Part shown: one piece after another, positions 52,086-63,100 of the stretch | How the letters are laid out: every line of letters begins with the position of its first letter | Numbering within the stretch: the first letter of the stretch is position 1 | Source of the DNA: Blautia sp. | GTDB taxonomy: Bacteria; Bacillota; Clostridia; Lachnospirales; Lachnospiraceae | NCBI GenBank assembly: GCA_017515325.1 | Contig: JAFWGA010000043.1 | Coordinates: forward strand, 1 to 64,000 | Direction of reading: 5' to 3' | Length of the DNA stretch: 64,000 bases | The notes under the pieces: model-generated | Databases searched by the model: none | What the model was told of the DNA's origin: nothing | What the model saw: the letters and a program-made list of their open reading frames with translations, nothing else | Made by a program: the position numbers and the translations under genes

Positions 52086-52955
52086 ATGACATATTCTATT
52101 CAGTATGCGTACTTCAGCCACATTGGCCAGGTACGCCCCAATAACGAAGATAACTACCTTTGCTGCGGTCATCTCCTCCCGGCAGACCACACAGGAAGTG
52201 AAGAGATATTTACCGAAGCTGTCAAGAGAGAAAGCAAAGAAAATGAGACAATCGGCCTGCTTGCTGCTGTTCTGGACGGCATGGGGGGAGAAACCTGCGG
52301 CGAAGTCGCTTCCTACTTAGGCTGCCAGAAGCTCCTGGCGCTTGCTGCGGCGGATTCATCTTTCATCCTGGCCGATCCCGCCGCATTTCTTGCCAAAGCC
52401 TGTCAGGAGGCCAATCAGGCCGTTTTGGATTATCAGCAGGCTCACCGGATCAGTGCCATGGGTTCTACCCTCACCGCCATCGCCTTCGGTGATCATTGCC
52501 TGGCGACAGCCAACCTTGGAGACAGCAGAATCTACCGGTTCCGTGGGGATGAGCTGGAACAGTTGTCCGTAGATCATGTGATCTGTCTGGGACGCGGTTA
52601 TCGTGGCAAAGCCCCCCTTACACAATACCTCGGGCTGCCCGAAGAGGAATCTGCCCTGCTTCCGGAAATACGCACAGAAGAGTATCAGGACAAGGACCGT
52701 TACCTGTTGTGTTCCGATGGACTGACTGATATGGTTGATCCGATACAGCTGAAAGAATATCTCTCCCTGGAAAAGCCTCTGTCTGAAACAGCAGCCCTCT
52801 TGCTTTCTCAGGCTCTTTCTGCAGGAGGAAGAGATAATGTGACTGCGGTTCTATGTGAAATATCAGGCGAAAAGCCTCAACCCAGTACCCGTAGAAACGG
52901 TTTCTGGAGTCGACTGTTCTCGCGCCTGAAATCCGGCCCTCACAAGGAGGAATGA
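52086..52955 (+). CDS. PP2C-family Ser/Thr protein phosphatase
   Basis: The 289-residue soluble phosphatase has the metal-binding residues of PP2C: NNEDNYL, LDGMGGE, CSDGLTDM and GGRDNVTAVL. It should reverse the action of the kinase encoded 4 bp upstream. The ATG at 52086 follows GGAG, which overlaps the kinase stop codon. A loop between the first two motifs (about residues 30-60) is longer than in simple bacterial PP2C. No membrane segment is present. Confidence 0.92.
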   Translation: MTYSIQYAYFSHIGQVRPNNEDNYLCCGHLLPADHTGSEEIFTEAVKRESKENETIGLLAAVLDGMGGETCGEVASYLGCQKLLALAAADSSFILADPAAFLAKACQEANQAVLDYQQAHRISAMGSTLTAIAFGDHCLATANLGDSRIYRFRGDELEQLSVDHVICLGRGYRGKAPLTQYLGLPEEESALLPEIRTEEYQDKDRYLLCSDGLTDMVDPIQLKEYLSLEKPLSETAALLLSQALSAGGRDNVTAVLCEISGEKPQPSTRRNGFWSRLFSRLKSGPHKEE

Positions 52956-52965
52956 ATCAATCAAG

Positions 52966-54198
52966 ATGAAGACGAACAGTAGAAACCGAATGCAGGATTT
53001 GGATTTTGAACAATCCGTTACCTTCGATTCTGTCCAGGATTTTGAATTTACCAAAAAAGCTGCCCAGCGTTTTCGCCAGGTTGTCAGCCTGGAAAGCTTC
53101 GAAGACGAAGACTCAGACGTCATCTTTCATTATCTGTATAAGGAAATGGAGCTGGTATCCTTCGGAGATCAGTTAAAGCGCTATATCTATGAAAGGGCAG
53201 GCCTCGAGGAGCCTTTTTCCGAAATCCCTAATGAAACCTTCCGCGAGATCGCCCTCGACTCTTTCCAGGAAACCCGGACTCCCAAATCCATGAACCCTAC
53301 CTCAACAAAACTGCCTGCTCTGATCAGCAACTGGCTTACCCAGGCCTCTGTAAAGCGGGAAACCGTTTTTATTCTGGGCTTTGGGCTGCGTATGACCGTG
53401 GATGATGTATCTGAGTTTCTGACCCGTGTTCTCCGGGAGCAGGATATGGATCTTCATAACCCGGAAGAGCTGATCTACTGGTACTGCTATACAAACCAGC
53501 TCCCCTACGCCAAAGCGGAAGAGTTTAAGGCAGCCTATAAGGAAATCGCTCCGATTCAGGATAAAACCAAAGCCGGCGAATTCTATGGCAGCCATTTCTC
53601 TATCGATAACGAGAAAACGCTCATGGCTTATCTCTCCTTCCTCAAATCCGGCTGGGACGACCCTCGTTCAGAAAAGAGCCATGCCTTCCAGGTTTTCCTG
53701 GAGCTTCTTGACCATGCCAGGGAAATTATTGCCGATATGTATCAGGAGGATGAAGAGGAAAAGGACCGCAACCGTGTGTGGAAGGCTTCTGACATCACGC
53801 CTGCCGACCTGGAAAAGGTCATTTGCAATGGCATTCCCGTGAATGAAATGGGAAATCTGAAGAAAATGTCCGCCTCCACTTTGGCCAAGCATTTCAGTCA
53901 GAAGAGATTCAGCCGTCAGAGAATCACCAGTATTCTTAACCACAAATTTCCTGTGGAACGGTTTGATCTGCTCACCCTAAAGTTTTTTATCATCTCTCAG
54001 GAAATGCAGGATGTGGATCCCTATGAACGCTACCATCATTTTATCCACGAGACACAGCCTCTTCTCGCCGAATGCGGGATGGGGGAAATTTACATTGTCA
54101 ATCCTTATGAATGCTTTCTCCTGATGTGTCTCCTGACGGATTGCCCCTTGGCGGTCTTCTCTGAGATATGGGAATTATCCTATGCAGACTCAGAATAA
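52966..54198 (+). CDS. Unknown 410-aa protein coupled to the kinase and phosphatase
   Basis: I do not recognise this protein. It is soluble, acidic, predicted mainly alpha-helical and has no signal or membrane segment. It contains a region FILGFGLRMTVDDVSEFL near residue 145, an acidic run (QEDEEEKDR near 265) and a basic stretch HFSQKRFSRQRITSILNHK near 310 that looks like a helix-turn-helix-type or nucleic-acid-binding surface. AAGGAGG lies 16 nt before the ATG, just past the phosphatase stop. As the third gene of the operon it may be a substrate or output of the signalling pair. Confidence 0.8.
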   Translation: MKTNSRNRMQDLDFEQSVTFDSVQDFEFTKKAAQRFRQVVSLESFEDEDSDVIFHYLYKEMELVSFGDQLKRYIYERAGLEEPFSEIPNETFREIALDSFQETRTPKSMNPTSTKLPALISNWLTQASVKRETVFILGFGLRMTVDDVSEFLTRVLREQDMDLHNPEELIYWYCYTNQLPYAKAEEFKAAYKEIAPIQDKTKAGEFYGSHFSIDNEKTLMAYLSFLKSGWDDPRSEKSHAFQVFLELLDHAREIIADMYQEDEEEKDRNRVWKASDITPADLEKVICNGIPVNEMGNLKKMSASTLAKHFSQKRFSRQRITSILNHKFPVERFDLLTLKFFIISQEMQDVDPYERYHHFIHETQPLLAECGMGEIYIVNPYECFLLMCLLTDCPLAVFSEIWELSYADSE

Positions 54199-54208
54199 GA
54201 GAAAGAAG

Positions 54209-54258
54209 GGCAGGGCACCGGTCATCGCCAGATGGCGTTTTCCTACGACAGCCCTGCC
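54209..54258 (+). other. Hairpin before the operon terminator
   Basis: GGCAGGGC (54209) pairs with GCCCTGCC (54251), and CGCC with GGCG inside, with unequal bulges. It precedes the strong terminator by 20 bp and has no T-run of its own. Confidence 0.5.
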
Positions 54259-54278
54259 AATAATAAGATAGAGGAAAA

Positions 54279-54318
54279 GCTCCGTCTCCGGTAAATTTCC
54301 GGAGACGGAGCCTTTTTT
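54279..54318 (+). terminator. Terminator between the kinase operon and the amidase gene
   Basis: GCTCCGTCTCCGG pairs perfectly with CCGGAGACGGAGC around a 7-nt loop and is followed by CTTTTTT on plus. The minus strand has four T, so it can serve both convergent genes. Confidence 0.93.
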
Positions 54319-54329
54319 ACGTTTGAATA

Positions 54330-56279
54330 TCAATGGTAGAAATTGTAAATCTCAGCACTGGCCTGGGCAATAGTATTTTGAGCTTCCCCGGTGGCAACAA
54401 CATTCTCAGACATAAATACCAGAATGATATCATGGCCATTTTCCGTATCATAGATTATGCCTGCATCGTTTTCCACATTACCCAATTCTCCAGTCTTGTT
54501 TGCCACCTGAACTCCGTCCGGCAGCAGAGCAGGGATCTTATTCCGTTTGGTCTGCTGTGACAAAAGAGAAAACATATCACTGCCATGGGGCAAGGCTAAA
54601 GGAGTGGATATCGAGGATCCGTCCTGGAAGGATCCATCTGCCTGAACAGCGGTACCTTTAGCAGTCTGATATACCGCATTCAGGAACTTACCGCAATCCA
54701 GAACACTGGTATAATTGTCCCCGTACTCGTTGGACTGCAGAAGGAGCCTTCCCATCGAAGTGTTGTTATATCCATACTGCTGGCAGTAGGCGTTTACCAT
54801 CTGCATGCCAACCTGGGTATCACCATCTCCCAAACAGCCTACCAGATAGTTAGCCGCGTCATTATCGCTGACTGTAATCATGTCATAGAGCTTGGTGTCA
54901 ATGATATCTTTGCCATAAGCTGCGGTCAAAGAATCATAATTCTCGTAGACGGCTCCCATGATAAAAAGCTTGATCAGGCTGGCGGACTGCATGGAATGGC
55001 TGTTGATATTGCCCCCAATGTCATCTGCAATGTCTCTCATATAGAAGGCCCAGGTTCCGTTTCCGGTATTCAGAAGATTAAAGACCCTGGTAGCAATCTC
55101 ATTGAAGTTTGCTTCTATTGTGGAACGATCCTCCCCTTCTCCCTGCTGTGTAAAGGCTGAAGCCTCCTGGGGAGCGGAAAGAGTTCCCTCTGCCTGATCT
55201 TCCGTTTCCGACCCGGTCTGAGCGGGCTTTTCCGGTTCCATGGGCTCTTCCTCCTGTGCGGCAGAGAAAAGCTCTGCCTCTTCGCCTGCAGCGGTTTCCT
55301 CTGGGGCGGCCTCGGCTTCCTCCTCAGCCTTTTCCTCTGTGGCGGCCTCGGTTTCCTCCTCAGCCTTTTCCTCTGGGGCAGCTTCCTCTGCTTTCTCCTC
55401 AGCCTTTTCCTCTGGGGCGGCCTCGGCTTCCTCCTCAGCCTTTTCTTCTGGGGCTGCCTCGGTTTCCTCCTCAGCCTTTTCCTCTATGGCGGCCTCGGTT
55501 TCCTCCTCAGCCTTTTCCTCTGGGGCAGCTTCCTCTGCTTTCTCCTCTGTCACAGCTGCAGGCGCAATCCCCTTCTGATCGAACCAGGTGTCCAGAGCAT
55601 CTGCTATGGCATAAGCCGTTTCCGCCAAATGCTGATCTGAATTCAGATAATTGTCATCCGCCTCAGACGACAGTGAACCGACTTCAACGATAACCGTCGG
55701 CACGGTGCTCCAGTTAAATTCAGCCAGATCATCTCTTTCCAGCACCCCCAGGTTGTTTCTCCCTGTGCGAAGCGAAACATAATCCAGAATCTTCTGTGCC
55801 AGATTCAGGGAATCTTCATGCAGGGCTCCGGCAGTCTCATTCTCCTCAGACATAACCGTAGCGCGAACTCCTGCGTCCTCATGACGATAGTGAGCCGAAT
55901 GGATAATCACGTAAGCTCCCGCCTGATCCTGGCCGGCTTTTTCCGCCTTGACCTGCTCATTGGATGCTTTCGGATCATCAGAAGTAAGAAACACGTTATA
56001 ACCGCGTTCCTTCAGGATACTCTCCAGGACGGCAGTCAGATTTATATTCATATCCCGTTCAGACTGCCCCGTATAGGCACCTGTCTGTTCCGGAAGCTTT
56101 GCTGCCGTCAGATCAGGCTCATTAGGGCTGAAAACAGCCGGACCGGCGTCATCCGAAATATTCTGGTGGCCGGCATCCAGCTCCACAGACCTCCCCTGGG
56201 CATATACAACAGAAATACCGGTCAAGGCAAGAATTGATACAGCAACGGTTAAAATAAACAACCTGTTTCTCTTTGTCAT
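54330..56279 (-). CDS. Amidase_3 domain fused to a beta-lactamase-fold serine hydrolase
   Basis: The 649-residue secreted protein has a signal sequence or anchor (LFILTVAVSILALTG) and two enzyme domains. The first (about residues 35-235) is an N-acetylmuramoyl-L-alanine amidase: LDAGHQ, SERDMN, HSAHYRH and VEVGSLSSE fit the zinc ligands and catalytic Glu. A Glu/Ala-rich repeat of about 100 residues follows. The third part (about 385-649) has SASLIKLF (SxxK), VSDND (SDN) and KTGEL (KTG), the active-site set of class A beta-lactamases and related peptidases. The ATG at 56279 follows GGGAGG. It probably acts on the cell wall. Whether the last domain binds or hydrolyses beta-lactams is unknown. 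Confidence 0.85.
   Translation of the reverse strand: MTKRNRLFILTVAVSILALTGISVVYAQGRSVELDAGHQNISDDAGPAVFSPNEPDLTAAKLPEQTGAYTGQSERDMNINLTAVLESILKERGYNVFLTSDDPKASNEQVKAEKAGQDQAGAYVIIHSAHYRHEDAGVRATVMSEENETAGALHEDSLNLAQKILDYVSLRTGRNNLGVLERDDLAEFNWSTVPTVIVEVGSLSSEADDNYLNSDQHLAETAYAIADALDTWFDQKGIAPAAVTEEKAEEAAPEEKAEEETEAAIEEKAEEETEAAPEEKAEEEAEAAPEEKAEEKAEEAAPEEKAEEETEAATEEKAEEEAEAAPEETAAGEEAELFSAAQEEEPMEPEKPAQTGSETEDQAEGTLSAPQEASAFTQQGEGEDRSTIEANFNEIATRVFNLLNTGNGTWAFYMRDIADDIGGNINSHSMQSASLIKLFIMGAVYENYDSLTAAYGKDIIDTKLYDMITVSDNDAANYLVGCLGDGDTQVGMQMVNAYCQQYGYNNTSMGRLLLQSNEYGDNYTSVLDCGKFLNAVYQTAKGTAVQADGSFQDGSSISTPLALPHGSDMFSLLSQQTKRNKIPALLPDGVQVANKTGELGNVENDAGIIYDTENGHDIILVFMSENVVATGEAQNTIAQASAEIYNFYH
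55252..55556 (-). repeat. Glu/Ala-rich coding tandem repeat
   Basis: Within the amidase fusion a 12-residue unit (EEKAEEETEAAP and variants) is repeated about seven times, so the DNA has a 36-bp period with point differences. On the plus strand the same DNA reads as a Ser/Ala/Phe repeat, which is only its shadow. It is likely a flexible spacer and a site of copy-number change. Confidence 0.9.
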
Positions 56280-56349
56280 TTTTACCCTCCCTGCCAAAAG
56301 CAATTGATAACTGTTCAGTCATGTAATTCTTTACAATCACTCCATCAAA

Positions 56350-59300
56350 TCAGATATCGTCTTCCTCCGACTCAGTGTTTACAGAATCGTCATCAAAAAG
56401 ATCTTCTTCCCGATCGTCAAAAATATCTGCTTCCGCCTCGTCAGATTCTTCTTCATCCGGATCCTTTGCCAGCTTTTCATCCTCCGGCAAAAGGAAAGGC
56501 TTGGCTGCCACAGTCTTCTTCGGCTGTGGCATAGCCGTATCAAGCTCTACACCCTGGTAGATTTTCAGACCCGTTCCCGCAGGAATCAGCTTTCCGATAA
56601 TGACATTTTCCTTCAGACCGATCAGATGGTCAACCTTCCCTTTAATAGCGGCATCGGTAAGAACCTTGGTCGTTTCCTGGAAAGAAGCGGCAGAAAGGAA
56701 AGAGTCCGTGGCCAGAGAAGCCTTTGTGATTCCCAGCATGATCTGTGTCCCGGTTGAAGGCTCTTTTCCCTGGGCTGCCAGTTCTTCGTTGACATCCTCA
56801 AAATCCAGTACATCTACCATGGAGCCCGGCAGGAAATCACTGTCTCCCTTTTCTTCTATATGAACCTTCCGCAGCATCCGGCGAACAATGACCTCGATAT
56901 GCTTATCGTTGATTTCCACGCCCTGCCTGCGGTAGACACGCTGAACCTCCTTGAGCATATAATCCTGTACGGCCCGGATCCCTTTGATCTGCAGAATCTC
57001 ATGCGGATTCTGGTTTCCTTCCGTCAGAGGATCGCCTGCCTCAACCTTCATCGTTCCCATATCCTCCTTGATGACAGGACGTGATCCATAGGGAATGGGA
57101 TAGGTTTTGCTGGTTCCGTCTTCCTCATTGGTAACAACGATCTCACGCTTCTGGCGTTCCCCCTTCTTCTTGGATTCATGAAGCACGGCAATACCGGAAA
57201 TCTCGGAGGTAATGGCCAGACCACGGGGCTTTCTGGCCTCAAAGAGCTCTTCGACACGGGGAAGACCTTGTGTGATATCACCGCCTGCCACACCTCCGGT
57301 ATGGAAGGTACGCATGGTAAGCTGTGTACCCGGCTCGCCAATGGACTGTGCCGCAATGATGCCGATCGACTCTCCGACCTGTACCGGTTCACCGGTAGCC
57401 ATGTTCGCGCCATAGCACTTCGCGCAGACACCGATCTTGCAGCGGCAGGTCAGGATGGTACGGATCTTCACCCTTTCGATACGGCCGCCAGTCTCATTGC
57501 TGACGCCTTCCTTCATGATCCTTGCGGCACGGGCCACCGTGATCATGTGATTCTTTTTGACGATAATATCGCCTTTCTGATCCAGGATCGTCTCACAGGA
57601 GAACCTGCCCGTAATCCGCTCCTGAAGGCTCTCAATCGTGGATGCAGAATCAGGATTGTCATATTTCTTGTCTGTGAACGCCGTTACATACATACCGACG
57701 ATCTCATCCCTCTTTTCGCAGCAGTCCGTCTCCCGAACGATCTGCTCCTGGGACACATCCACCAGACGACGTGTCAGATATCCGGAATCTGCGGTACGAA
57801 GCGCGGTATCGGAAAGACCCTTGCGTGCACCATGGGCAGACATGAAATACTCCAGAACATCCAGGCCCTCTCGGAAATTGGATTTGATGGGGAGCTCGAT
57901 CGTACGTCCTGTCGTATCTGCCATCAGGCCGCGCATGCCCGCCAGCTGTTTGATCTGCTTATCAGAACCACGGGCACCGGAATCAGCCATCATAAATATG
58001 TTATTGTATTTATCCAGACCGGAAAGCAGGGCTGCTGTCAGATCATCATCTGTCTTTTTCCAGGTGTCGCAAACCTCTTTGTAGCGTTCCTCCTCAGTCA
58101 GAATACCCTTTCTGCGATGGTTTCTGTTGATCCGGTCTACCTTCTCCTGGGTCTCTCTGATCATCTGCGGCTTCTGCGGCGGAACCGTCATATCTGAGAT
58201 CGAAACCGTCATGGCAGCCCGGGTAGAATAGGAATAGCCCATGGCCTTTATGGAATCAAGAACCTCCGCCGTCTTGGTTGCACCATGAGTATAGATGACC
58301 TTATCCAGGATCTGCTTCAACTCCTTTTTCTTGACAAGGAAGTCAATTTCCAGGAGAAGCTCGTTATCCGGATTTGTCCGATCGACATAGCCGAGATCCT
58401 GTGGGATCTTTTCATTGAACAGGAAACGCCCCAGTGTGGAGGAGATGATCGTCGCCTTCACTACCTTCCCGTTTTCCTTTTTTTCTCTTCGGACCCTGAT
58501 TTTCGTCTGAAGCGTTATAGCGCCGTTTTCATAGGCCAGTATGGCTTCATTGACATTGTGGAAATATTTGCCCTCTCCTTTGGCGTCAGCCCTCTCCTGG
58601 GTCAGATAATAAATACCCAGAACCATATCCTGTGAGGGGACAGCCACAGGACCTCCGTCTGAAGGCTTCAGCAGGTTATTGGGTGAAAGCATCAGGAAAC
58701 GGCATTCCGCCTGTGCTTCCTGAGAGAGGGGAAGATGGACCGCCATCTGGTCACCGTCAAAGTCCGCGTTAAATGCCGTACAGACCAGCGGATGCAGCTT
58801 GATGGCCTTGCCCTCCACCAGAATAGGCTCAAAGGCCTGAATCCCCAGCCTGTGCAGGGTAGGAGCCCGGTTGAGCATAACTGGATGCTCCTTGATGACA
58901 TTTTCCAGGATATCCCAGACCTCCGGTTCCTGCCTTTCCACCATCTTCTTTGCGCTCTTGATATTGTGGGATTTCTGATTGGCTACCAGCTCCTTCATGA
59001 CAAAGGGCTTAAAAAGCTCAATCGCCATCTCTTTGGGCAGCCCGCACTGATAGATTTTCAGCTCCGGGCCGACGACAATAACGGAACGGCCGGAATAATC
59101 CACTCGCTTTCCCAGAAGATTCTGACGAAAACGACCGGTTTTCCCCTTCATGACATCGGAAAGCGACTTAAGGGCACGATTGCCGGGACCGGTCACCGGA
59201 CGACCCCTGCGCCCGTTATCGATCAGAGCATCCACCGCTTCCTGCAGCATACGCTTTTCATTACGGACGATGATATCAGGAGCGCCCAATTCGATCAGCC

Positions 59301-60150
59301 TTTTCAGTCGGTTATTTCTGTTGATAATACGGCGGTAGAGATCGTTCAGATCGGAGGTGGCAAAACGTCCGCCATCGAGCTGAACCATTGGCCGAAGATC
59401 AGGCGGAATAACCGGAATAACAGTCATAATCATCCACTCCGGACGATTGCCTGATTCACGGAAGGCTTCCACAACCTCCAGCCGCTTGATGATCTTCGCT
59501 CTCTTCTGGCCGTTGGATTTCCCGTTTGTCTTCTCCAGCTCATCCTTTAATTCTGCCGAATCCTTCTCCAGATCGATCTCCTCCAGGAGCAGCTTAATGG
59601 CCTCAGCCCCCATGCCGACCTTGAATTTATCCCTGCCATAGTCTGTGCAGAACTGCTGATATTCCGCTTCACTCAGGATACGCTTTTTCACCAGCGGGGT
59701 ATCGCCCGGATCCAGAACAATATAAGAAGCAAAATACAGCACCTTTTCCAGATCACGGGGAGACATGCCAAGAATCAGTCCCATTCTGGAGGGAATTCCC
59801 TTAAAATACCAGATATGAGAAACCGGAGCCGCCAGCACTATATGACCCATCCGCTCGCGGCGAACCGAGGACTTGGTGACTTCAACACCGCAGCGGTCAC
59901 AGATGACTCCTTTGTAACGAATCTTTTTGTATTTTCCGCAATGGCATTCCCAGTCCTTGCTGGGTCCAAAGATCTTTTCGCAAAAGAGACCATCCTTCTC
60001 CGGCTTCAGGGTTCGGTAATTGATGGTTTCCGGCTTTAGGACCTCCCCCTTGGACCATTCCTTGATCTTCTCCGGAGATGCCAGCCCGATCTTTATCGCG
60101 TCAAAGGTCATCGGCTGATAGCTTTCGGTTGTAGTTACAGTATCCGCCAT
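56350..60150 (-). CDS. rpoC: RNA polymerase beta' subunit
   Basis: The 1266-residue protein is the beta' subunit. The N-terminal zinc site ([19 protein letters not shown]), the active-site [12 protein letters not shown] and the second zinc region ([18 protein letters not shown]) are present. The start at 60150 follows GAGGTAAGGAA. The C-terminus carries an acidic tail of about 60 residues ([15 protein letters not shown]). It is complete and lies 30 bp after rpoB on the same strand. Confidence 0.99.
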   Translation of the reverse strand: MADTVTTTESYQPMTFDAIKIGLASPEKIKEWSKGEVLKPETINYRTLKPEKDGLFCEKIFGPSKDWECHCGKYKKIRYKGVICDRCGVEVTKSSVRRERMGHIVLAAPVSHIWYFKGIPSRMGLILGMSPRDLEKVLYFASYIVLDPGDTPLVKKRILSEAEYQQFCTDYGRDKFKVGMGAEAIKLLLEEIDLEKDSAELKDELEKTNGKSNGQKRAKIIKRLEVVEAFRESGNRPEWMIMTVIPVIPPDLRPMVQLDGGRFATSDLNDLYRRIINRNNRLKRLIELGAPDIIVRNEKRMLQEAVDALIDNGRRGRPVTGPGNRALKSLSDVMKGKTGRFRQNLLGKRVDYSGRSVIVVGPELKIYQCGLPKEMAIELFKPFVMKELVANQKSHNIKSAKKMVERQEPEVWDILENVIKEHPVMLNRAPTLHRLGIQAFEPILVEGKAIKLHPLVCTAFNADFDGDQMAVHLPLSQEAQAECRFLMLSPNNLLKPSDGGPVAVPSQDMVLGIYYLTQERADAKGEGKYFHNVNEAILAYENGAITLQTKIRVRREKKENGKVVKATIISSTLGRFLFNEKIPQDLGYVDRTNPDNELLLEIDFLVKKKELKQILDKVIYTHGATKTAEVLDSIKAMGYSYSTRAAMTVSISDMTVPPQKPQMIRETQEKVDRINRNHRRKGILTEEERYKEVCDTWKKTDDDLTAALLSGLDKYNNIFMMADSGARGSDKQIKQLAGMRGLMADTTGRTIELPIKSNFREGLDVLEYFMSAHGARKGLSDTALRTADSGYLTRRLVDVSQEQIVRETDCCEKRDEIVGMYVTAFTDKKYDNPDSASTIESLQERITGRFSCETILDQKGDIIVKKNHMITVARAARIMKEGVSNETGGRIERVKIRTILTCRCKIGVCAKCYGANMATGEPVQVGESIGIIAAQSIGEPGTQLTMRTFHTGGVAGGDITQGLPRVEELFEARKPRGLAITSEISGIAVLHESKKKGERQKREIVVTNEEDGTSKTYPIPYGSRPVIKEDMGTMKVEAGDPLTEGNQNPHEILQIKGIRAVQDYMLKEVQRVYRRQGVEINDKHIEVIVRRMLRKVHIEEKGDSDFLPGSMVDVLDFEDVNEELAAQGKEPSTGTQIMLGITKASLATDSFLSAASFQETTKVLTDAAIKGKVDHLIGLKENVIIGKLIPAGTGLKIYQGVELDTAMPQPKKTVAAKPFLLPEDEKLAKDPDEEESDEAEADIFDDREEDLFDDDSVNTESEEDDI

Positions 60151-60180
60151 TTCCTTACCTCCCCTCATGATTCAGCTGTC

Positions 60181-63100
60181 TCATGCGTCATAATCTGTGT
60201 CGTCCTCCGTGTATTCCTCTGCAAACTCGTCTTCGGAATCGCTGTCATCGAAAGAGGATGACGGATCTTCAACATTTTCGAGCTCCCCTTTTTCATTAGG
60301 CGCCTGCTGAATATACCCATACTTTTCCAAAGACTCACCGCTTCCACGCATGTAGGAATCTGCGCCAAGCTCTGCACTGAACTCCGAATCTGACAGATCG
60401 ACACTGCTTTCGTTCATCGGTACCTCGGTATTGTCCTCGCGAAGAACCCTTACATCTAGTCCCAGGGACTGCAGTTCCTTCAACAGAACCTTAAAGGATT
60501 CCGGAATACCGGGCTCGGGAATATTATCGCCCTTGATAATAGCCTCGTAGGTCTTGACACGTCCCACCACATCGTCGGACTTCACCGTCAAGATCTCCTG
60601 CAGCGTATAGGAAGCGCCGTAGGCCTCAAGTGCCCAAACCTCCATCTCCCCGAAACGCTGACCGCCAAACTGCGCTTTTCCTCCCAGTGGCTGCTGGGTA
60701 ACCAGGGAATATGGACCGGTAGACCTTGCATGAATCTTGTCGTCTACCAGATGATGAAGCTTCAGGTAATGCATGTGGCCTATGGTGGTTTTTCCGTCAA
60801 AATACTCTCCGGTTCTGCCGTCCCTGAGCTGAACCTTACCGTCACGGGAAATATTGACGCCCCGCCAGAGAGCACGGTGAGCCTTGTTTTCATCCAGATA
60901 CTGCATCACCTCAGGATTCAGAATATCCTGGTACTTTTCGCGGAATACCTCAAAATCATCTGTGTTGACATAATCGTTTGCCAGCTCCAGCGTATCCTGA
61001 ATATCGATTTCATTGGCCCCGTCAAATACGGGAGTCGAGATATTAAAGCCAAGCGCCTTTGCCGCCAGGCTCAGATGGATCTCCAGAACCTGTCCGATAT
61101 TCATACGGGAAGGCACACCCAGAGGATTCAGGACAATGTCAAGCGGACGCCCATTGGGCAGGAAGGGCATGTCCTCTACCGGTAGTACGCGGGATACAAC
61201 ACCCTTATTGCCATGACGGCCGGCCATCTTATCTCCCACCGAGATTTTTCTCTTCTGTGCAATATAGATCCGCACAGCCTGATTGACGCCAGGAGAAAGC
61301 TCATCCCCGTTCTCACGGGTAAACACCTTGGCATCGACGATAATCCCGTATTCTCCGTGCGGCACCTTGAGGGAAGTATCCCTCACCTCTCTGGCTTTTT
61401 CGCCGAAGATTGCTCTTAGAAGGCGTTCTTCCGCAGTCAGCTCCGTCTCTCCCTTGGGGGTGACCTTGCCTACCAGAATATCTCCCGCTCTCACCTCCGC
61501 GCCGATGCGAACGATTCCGCGGTCGTCCAGATCCTTCAGGGCATCGTCTCCAACACCAGGAACATCACGGGTAATCTCCTCCGGGCCAAGCTTGGTATCC
61601 CTGGCTTCCGCCTCGTATTCCTCAATATGGATTGATGTATATACATCGTCCTGCACCAGCTTCTCGCTGAGCAGAACAGCATCCTCGTAATTGTAGCCCT
61701 CCCAGGTCATAAAGCCGATCAGAGGGTTCTTTCCCAAGGCCAGTTCTCCGTTGCAGGTAGACGGCCCGTCGGCAATCACCTCGCCGGCCTCCACATGGTC
61801 TCCCTGGTTGACAATAGGCCGTTGATTGTAACAGTTGCTCTGGTTGGAGCGCAGGAATTTTGTCAGATGATATTCATCCCTCTCTCCGTCGTCCGTCTGA
61901 ATCCGTATGTCGGTAGCCGTTGCGGAAAGCACAGTCCCTGCCCGTTTTGCAACAACGCAGACACCGGAGTCCACAGCCGCTTTCGCTTCCATACCTGTAC
62001 CGATAACCGGTGCCTCCGTCATAAGAAGCGGAACGGCCTGCCGCTGCATATTGGAGCCCATAAGGGCACGGTTGGCATCGTCATTCTGAAGGAAGGGGAT
62101 CAGAGCGGTAGCGACAGAAAAGACCATCTTGGGCGAAACGTCCATGTATTCAAATCTGGTACGGTCATACTCCTGCGTTTCATCCTTATATCGACCGGAA
62201 ACATTCTTACGGACGAAATGTCCCTCCGCATCCAGAGGCTCATTCGCCTGGGCGACATGATAATTGTCCTCTTCATCTGCCGTCATATAAACGACCTCAT
62301 CCGTAACCCGTGGGTTCCTCGGATCCGTCTCCCTGTCAATTTTGCGATAGGGAGCCTCCACAAAACCATACTCGTTGATCCGGGCATATGAAGCCAGTGA
62401 ATTGATCAGGCCGATATTAGGACCTTCAGGAGTCTCGATGGGACACATACGGCCATAATGGGAATAATGCACGTCTCTGACCTGGAAACCGGCCCTGTCT
62501 CTGGAAAGACCGCCAGGGCCCAGGGCAGACAGGCGCCGCTTATGTGTCAGTTCACCCAGGGGATTGTTCTGATCCATAAACTGGGACAACTGGGAAGATC
62601 CGAAGAACTCCTTTACCGCCGCCGTTACCGGTTTGATATTGATCAGGGACTGCGGCGTAATATTATCCATATCCTGGGTGGTCATACGCTCCCTGACGAC
62701 TCTCTCAAGCCTTGCCATACCGATCCGGTACTGATTCTGCAGAAGCTCGCCAACGGCACGGATCCTGCGGTTTCCCAGATGGTCGATATCGTCTTTATTC
62801 CCGATACCATATTCCAGGTGCATATTGTAATTGATAGAAGCAACGATATCTTCCTTTGTGATATGTCTGGGAATCAGCTCCCGGATTTTTTCTGCGATCT
62901 GCTTTTTTCTTTCTTCAAAATCCGGATACGCCTCCAGCAAAGACGTTAGGGCAGGAAGGTAAACCAGCTCGGTCACTCCCAGCTCTTTCTTGACCTGTTC
63001 CAGGGAATAATTGCTGATCTCAGGGATCCATTTGCGGATATCCACCATAAGGCTGGAAAGAACCTTTACCTCTCGCTCATCTTCCGTCTGAATCCAGACG

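Noticed and set aside
55240-55578. Ser/Ala/Phe repeat protein on the plus strand
   Set aside because: It is the reverse reading of the Glu/Ala repeat in the amidase fusion, whose frame continues into two enzyme domains.
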